From Pseudeuparius sepicola (Eukaryota; Arthropoda; Insecta; Coleoptera; Anthribidae), in assembly GCA_963920635.1 (NCBI GenBank), contig OY987298.1, forward strand, positions 118,100,035-118,164,034: a stretch of DNA of 64,000 bases, written 5' to 3'. The notes beneath the pieces are model-generated. The model had not been told where the DNA came from. It was given only the letters and a program-made list of their open reading frames with translations, and did no database searches. Below, in pieces: positions 59,837 to 64,000 of this stretch. The stretch's first letter is position 1; the number at the start of each line of letters is the position of its first letter. Position numbers and translations under genes: made by a program.

Positions 59837-60812
59837 CAGAGCTGGGCAAAGCACTTTGTAAATGTGATTGAAGCCCTAAGCCTTAAGTCCTTGCTTAATG
59901 TGCTTCAATCTTCAAGCACAAATTACAATTAACTTTTTGAAAGAACTTGAAATTACCAATTCCTACTCTTATAAAGTAATTGAACTCCAAGCACAAAGCC
60001 CTGCTAGAAAGGACTTGAGTATAATAAGAGTGCTTAAAGCACAATCAAAATGAAAGGACTTTAAAGCACTTCAAAGAGCCAATAAAGCACTTAAGTAACT
60101 TGTTTTCTTATTTATAATGAAAGCGGGATATGATGTGTATGGGTTATGGGTATATCGTTATATAGTTATGTTATATTCTGTATACTTTAAAATTAAAAGT
60201 AAGATTGAAAAAGCAGAGGGGAACGAACTGTGTGTTTTAAAACTTTTAAACTTGAGACTTGATCCCATTTCATTACGATGAAAATACTCTTTACTACTAA
60301 TACTCTTTAATAAACAGATCAGAGAAAATACTTTATGATAAATTGATAAGTGATAAGTAGGTAATGTAGGTATGTAACATGTAACTTATAGCTACTTAAC
60401 TATTATGTATGTAACATGTAACTATGTCCTGTACTACTGTTTTATTTGAAAAAATTAGATAGGCATTAGCATTACGTATATTATTATCTTTCCAGAGTTT
60501 CCAGTATTATAGCAATAATGCTATAATTTTTTAAAAGGACTATTTGGGAGGGCTTGAAGCACTTAAAAAGTGCTCGAAGTTCTTTTTTGTGCTTGCAAGC
60601 CCTTGTAGAAATTAAAAAGTAATTGAAGCACATTGAAAGGGCTTAAATTCCTTTTTTTCAATTACAAATTACCAAGCACTTTTATGAAGTAATTCGATTA
60701 CCAAGTCCGGATTACAGAAATGAGAAAGAGCTTCGAGCACAGGGCTTTCAAGCCCTCAAAGGGCTTGAAGCACTTTTGCAAGCACAAAGCACTCAAGCAC
60801 TGCCCAGCTCTG
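59837..60812. mobile_element. 976-bp hAT element with dense AAGCACTT subterminal repeats
   Basis: The left end CAGAGCTGGGCAAAGCACTT and right-end complement CAGAGCTGGGCAGTGCTTGA are inverted repeats. GGTACCTA flanks both sides (59829-59836, 60813-60820) as a perfect 8-bp duplication. Both subterminal regions (about 250 bases each) are crowded with variants of AAGCACTT, AAGGACTT and AAGCCCTT in both orientations; the central part lacks them. Such motifs are typical transposase-binding sites in hAT ends, but the density here is exceptional. No transposase is encoded. Confidence 0.9.
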
Positions 60813-61699
60813 GGTACCTACCATGTGATCACGTACCTATATTTTTACACCCCCCTTATTTTCTATATTTTTGAGGTTAGGAAAAAAGTTTCAGATATAA
60901 GTTGTAGAAGCCAAAGCCGGCTTTTTTTAGCGTTTATTTAGTTTTATACAGGGTGTTCAGAAAAGCGGTGCCAAACCAAACTCCCTTTTTTAATGGCACA
61001 TCCTGTATATTATTAGATATTTGAAATCTGCTCATTGTCACAATTTCAATGATGTCATGTAATATGTTTCTTTCAAGCGTTTGGAAAATATATTCGACCT
61101 TGAAACTTCCAATTTGGCACTTCTGATGTTTATTTTTTCGAAAATGAAACATTTGCGGGTACCTTATATAGAAAAACATGTCATAAATGATGATGACTAT
61201 GATGAGTATTCGCCGTTAAAATATGTATGAACTTTAGAGTGTTTTAAGTTCAATGTAATTTGTTTACCGAATCAACAGGTTGTATACAAATTTATATCTA
61301 CGTGTACATATACATTTTGACGTCGAGAATCTAGGGTTAATGGGTCGGCCAAATGTCAATGTCTGGGGTAATTGGAGTACGGTAGCAATTTGGAAGAATT
61401 ATTCATATAACATGTCAGATGTGGTGGAGAAAATTTTATATACTAACATAATCTCATAATTTATATTTTCGTCTCAGAATGAGATCATAGGACGCAACAC
61501 TTTTTCCGATCATAACTTAAAATTTTACATTATTGCCTTTCATCCGTATTAAAATTTACCATTTTAGGAAATTCCATTTCTAGCTTATTCTACATTTCTC
61601 GGCAAATAAAACATTTCACCCGAATAATAAACACACTCGATAGAAGCTAAAACGAATATATAGCCTGGAATTGAAAATAAAAGTGTCTTATATGTACTT

Positions 61700-62010
61700 A
61701 TTCCGAAGTTCCGCTATTATTCTCCCATAAAGGATCATCGATCCGATCCCGTATAACAGTTTTCCCTAACGATATATTTCCAGCATAACAATCTCCCCTT
61801 TGAAGGCTCTGAGGCATTAGAGGCGGGCGCTCAGCCAGGCGCCTGGCCGGATAGCCTTATTGATTTCTTTCTTAATAACCGTCTCTCTTGTTAAGTGTTT
61901 TTTACCTCCGGTCTCCGCTCTCGGGCCTCGTAAATCATGCATCCGATATATTGTAAATGTAATAAAAATGTATATTACGTTCGTTCGCCCTTATCGGAGC
62001 CAATTATAGA
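61700..62010. other. GC-richer repeat-free island
   Basis: Contains GGCGGGCGCTCAGCCAGGCG, CCTTATTGATTTCTTTC and TCGTAAATCATGCATCCG, with no copy elsewhere in the window and no exon structure. A candidate conserved non-coding element by composition only. Confidence 0.3.
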
Positions 62011-64000
62011 GGGTTACTGGCCAGAATCAATGCCCAGATTTTAAAACTAAAAAGAAAAAGATTCCAAAGTAATACCAATAACCTCTCGGAAACACATGAT
62101 CATTGTACCAATTTTTTAATTTCCATATAATATACTGAAATCTCCGTCGGGAGTGTAGATTCGAATGAAATTCAAAATAGCTCCGATACTGCAATACTGT
62201 GAAAAAGTGAAATGTGGTGCTGGAAACAAATTAGTTAAGTGGTAAATGCGATTATTAGGTATAAGTTATGGTGAATGCCTTTGTACTAGGTGAGTCTTGA
62301 TATGTTTTATTATTCATTATGCGGGATGATAGGGCTACAGGCGGACATCAGCTTAAAAAACGTAACGCGCCGCTGCTCTAGGTACCCCAGAGGTGTGGAA
62401 ATTTGTAAATTTTTACAGATTTTTAAAGAATTATCCCACGGTATGGCAACGCTGTAGTAGGAAGCTATCGCTTCAATAATAAAAAAACCTTTCGACCAGT
62501 GGCTCTCAAACTGTCTCTAAAATTCGGGTAAATTTTTGAAAGACCAGAATTTTTATTTTCTGCAAATTAAAAAATACTTTCATGGGCTCGCTTTTGGGGT
62601 CGTAACCTACCGCCAGTAAAAATTTATGTACCAATCAAAGTTACACCCTGTACAGAGTGAATCAGTTTTTTTGGAGCAGGTCTTTAACATCGTATCGATA
62701 ATGACATTTTAAGACGAAAATTCCATATCAGTAAAGATCCGTAAACGTTTCTTTCAAGGTAAAGGGCGTTACAATTAGGTATTAGAGTTGGAGGGTTGTG
62801 TCTGTTTGACATAATTAATTTTGTTCGACTACATATTGCTGGTGTACACAACAAGTTTTAGAAAAAATGCTTTGACTTGATTTTTATTTTTTTTTACGAG
62901 TAACCCGAAAAGTAAAATTGGACATGAAAGTGTAACAGACATAAACAAATCAAAGATACAGATTTCGTTCAAAGTTAAAGCGTTAAAAAAGTTTAAGAAT
63001 CTATTGAGTTCTAAATTTATACAGATATATCTTTTTTTTTTGAATTTACTATCTCTGAACTCCGTGCCTCCGCCACTGGTTGCAGAAAAATAACGAAATT
63101 AACACTTACAAATTCATTTCAGTATCTCTATTTGGAAAAAAAATAATAAGGCGCAATTGTTTAAATTGCAACATGAACCTATAAATAGCTATTTGAATTG
63201 CACACTATTTTCCAGGAATTATCTCAACCTCGTACATAGCGACACTTTGATGTTTGTTTATTATTGCATTTTATCGACTAACTTCTTAGAATTGGAGTGC
63301 GATGACCATAATATTGTTTATAAATTCAAATGATTTCCTATAAGCGCCGAGTTTAATAAATTTGGCTGTGTGTCCAAGAACAGTTAGGTCCCTGAAGTCT
63401 CTAAGACATAAATTAGCATATCTTTCACATAAAAGCAAGATAGCATTTTTCGGTTTTTTTCGCGTGATTAGGTGTTCCTGTTTATTTTTTCTCCACCCGC
63501 CAAGCCTAGCATAAAATTCCCACACAGTAATGCAATTTGGTAAAATTAAAACACTAAAAGTGGTCACATTAACTCCACACGGATTTTGGTTAAATTAACC
63601 ACTTCCGTTTTGGTACAATTTGAATTTTTACACGGGCGTGTGTAGCGTAATACACTCTTTTAGCGTAAAATTTACCATTTTCCGTGTACAAGTTTTACGA
63701 CATCTGGTGTTTCATAATATGGTTTTATTACCCATATACAGGGTATTTACTAAACATACGGCAAAAATTCAAAGGGTTATTCCCTGGGTTATTTTAAGTA
63801 TATTTTGTACCATTAACGATTTTACTCAGCAGCTTTGTTTCGGCTATACATAACGATAAAGGTTTTTCGACAAAACATTTTCCCTTATTTTTAAAATTAT
63901 TATTCTAATAAAATATATTGCAATGCATTGGCTCAATTATTGTTTAAAGATGACAGCTTACATTCAAAATATTGTTATTGTCGAAAAAACTTTAGGAATT
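62011..64000. other. AT-rich intronic sequence with orphan transposon ends
   Basis: No gene or complete element seen. CAGGGTATTTACTAAACATA after TA at about 63739 looks like one end of another Tc1/mariner-type foldback whose partner is not in the window. Confidence 0.4.

Larger units (their letters stand above)
45591..64000 (-). other. upstream intron, at least 18.4 kb, running off the window
   Basis: Starts at the acceptor of exon A. No Ig-like exon (no WYKD or WWKD type core, no paired cysteines with splice sites) is visible between here and 64000, so the next upstream exon is outside. It contains the 326-bp ribozyme array, a large hairpin, a long-TIR mariner derivative and three hAT elements. 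The stretches 48730-51080 and 55990-57880 show no recognisable element beyond short AT-rich repeats. Confidence 0.7.

Noticed and set aside
1..64000. CRISPR array, bacterial operons, rRNA genes
   Set aside because: The tandem repeats here are 122-405 bp units without short-repeat and spacer structure. Introns with GT/AG splice sites and insect-type transposons show this is animal DNA. No rRNA-like sequence was recognised.

Overview
The window is animal, almost certainly insect, intronic DNA. It is AT-rich and packed with Tc1/mariner-type foldback elements, hAT elements, a Gypsy fragment and a non-LTR fragment. The only host gene I can support is on the minus strand. It is a member of the sidestep (Side/Beat-pathway) family of immunoglobulin-superfamily cell-surface proteins. 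Repeat types such as the GACCGACTTC family and the many TA-flanked CAGGGTG elements suggest a beetle or another insect with a large genome; the species cannot be fixed from sequence alone.

Gene layout (read right to left): exon A 45446-45590 is the C-terminal half of one Ig domain. Exons B (23877-24007) and C (20283-20442) together make the next Ig domain. Exon D (682-984) is a full further Ig domain. All have consensus AG/GT splice sites, and their phases chain without a break (1, 0, 1, then 1 out), giving one continuous stretch of about 246 residues. The introns between them are about 21.4, 3.4 and 19.3 kb. The gene runs off both edges: signal peptide and first Ig domains lie beyond 64000, and the FN3 domain, membrane segment and tail lie before position 1. 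Third-position GC rises steeply from exon A (about 40%) to exon D (about 99%).

Repeat layout: 3344-6175 and 45716-47403 hold two loci of one tandem-repeat family. The second has four nearly identical 326-bp monomers, each with a good match to a type I hammerhead self-cleaving ribozyme; it looks like an animal retrozyme array. The first has four 405-bp monomers arranged ABAB in which the hammerhead core is mutated. Both loci start with an inverted partial monomer followed by the direct array. The complete-core ribozyme motifs lie on the plus strand, antisense to the host gene, while the host-sense copies are broken or truncated.

Other mobile DNA includes four hAT-type elements, two with perfect 8-bp target duplications in canonical CAG termini, one with a perfect duplication in variant termini, and one with a near-perfect duplication and a transposase dimerisation fragment. 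One of them is inserted in a non-LTR reverse transcriptase. At least ten palindromic Tc1/mariner-like elements are present, one carrying a transposase helix-turn-helix fragment. A Gypsy reverse transcriptase fragment stops just before its catalytic aspartates. A near-perfect 144-bp hairpin is nested in another repeat. Several GC-richer, repeat-free islands inside the introns are candidates for conserved regulatory DNA.
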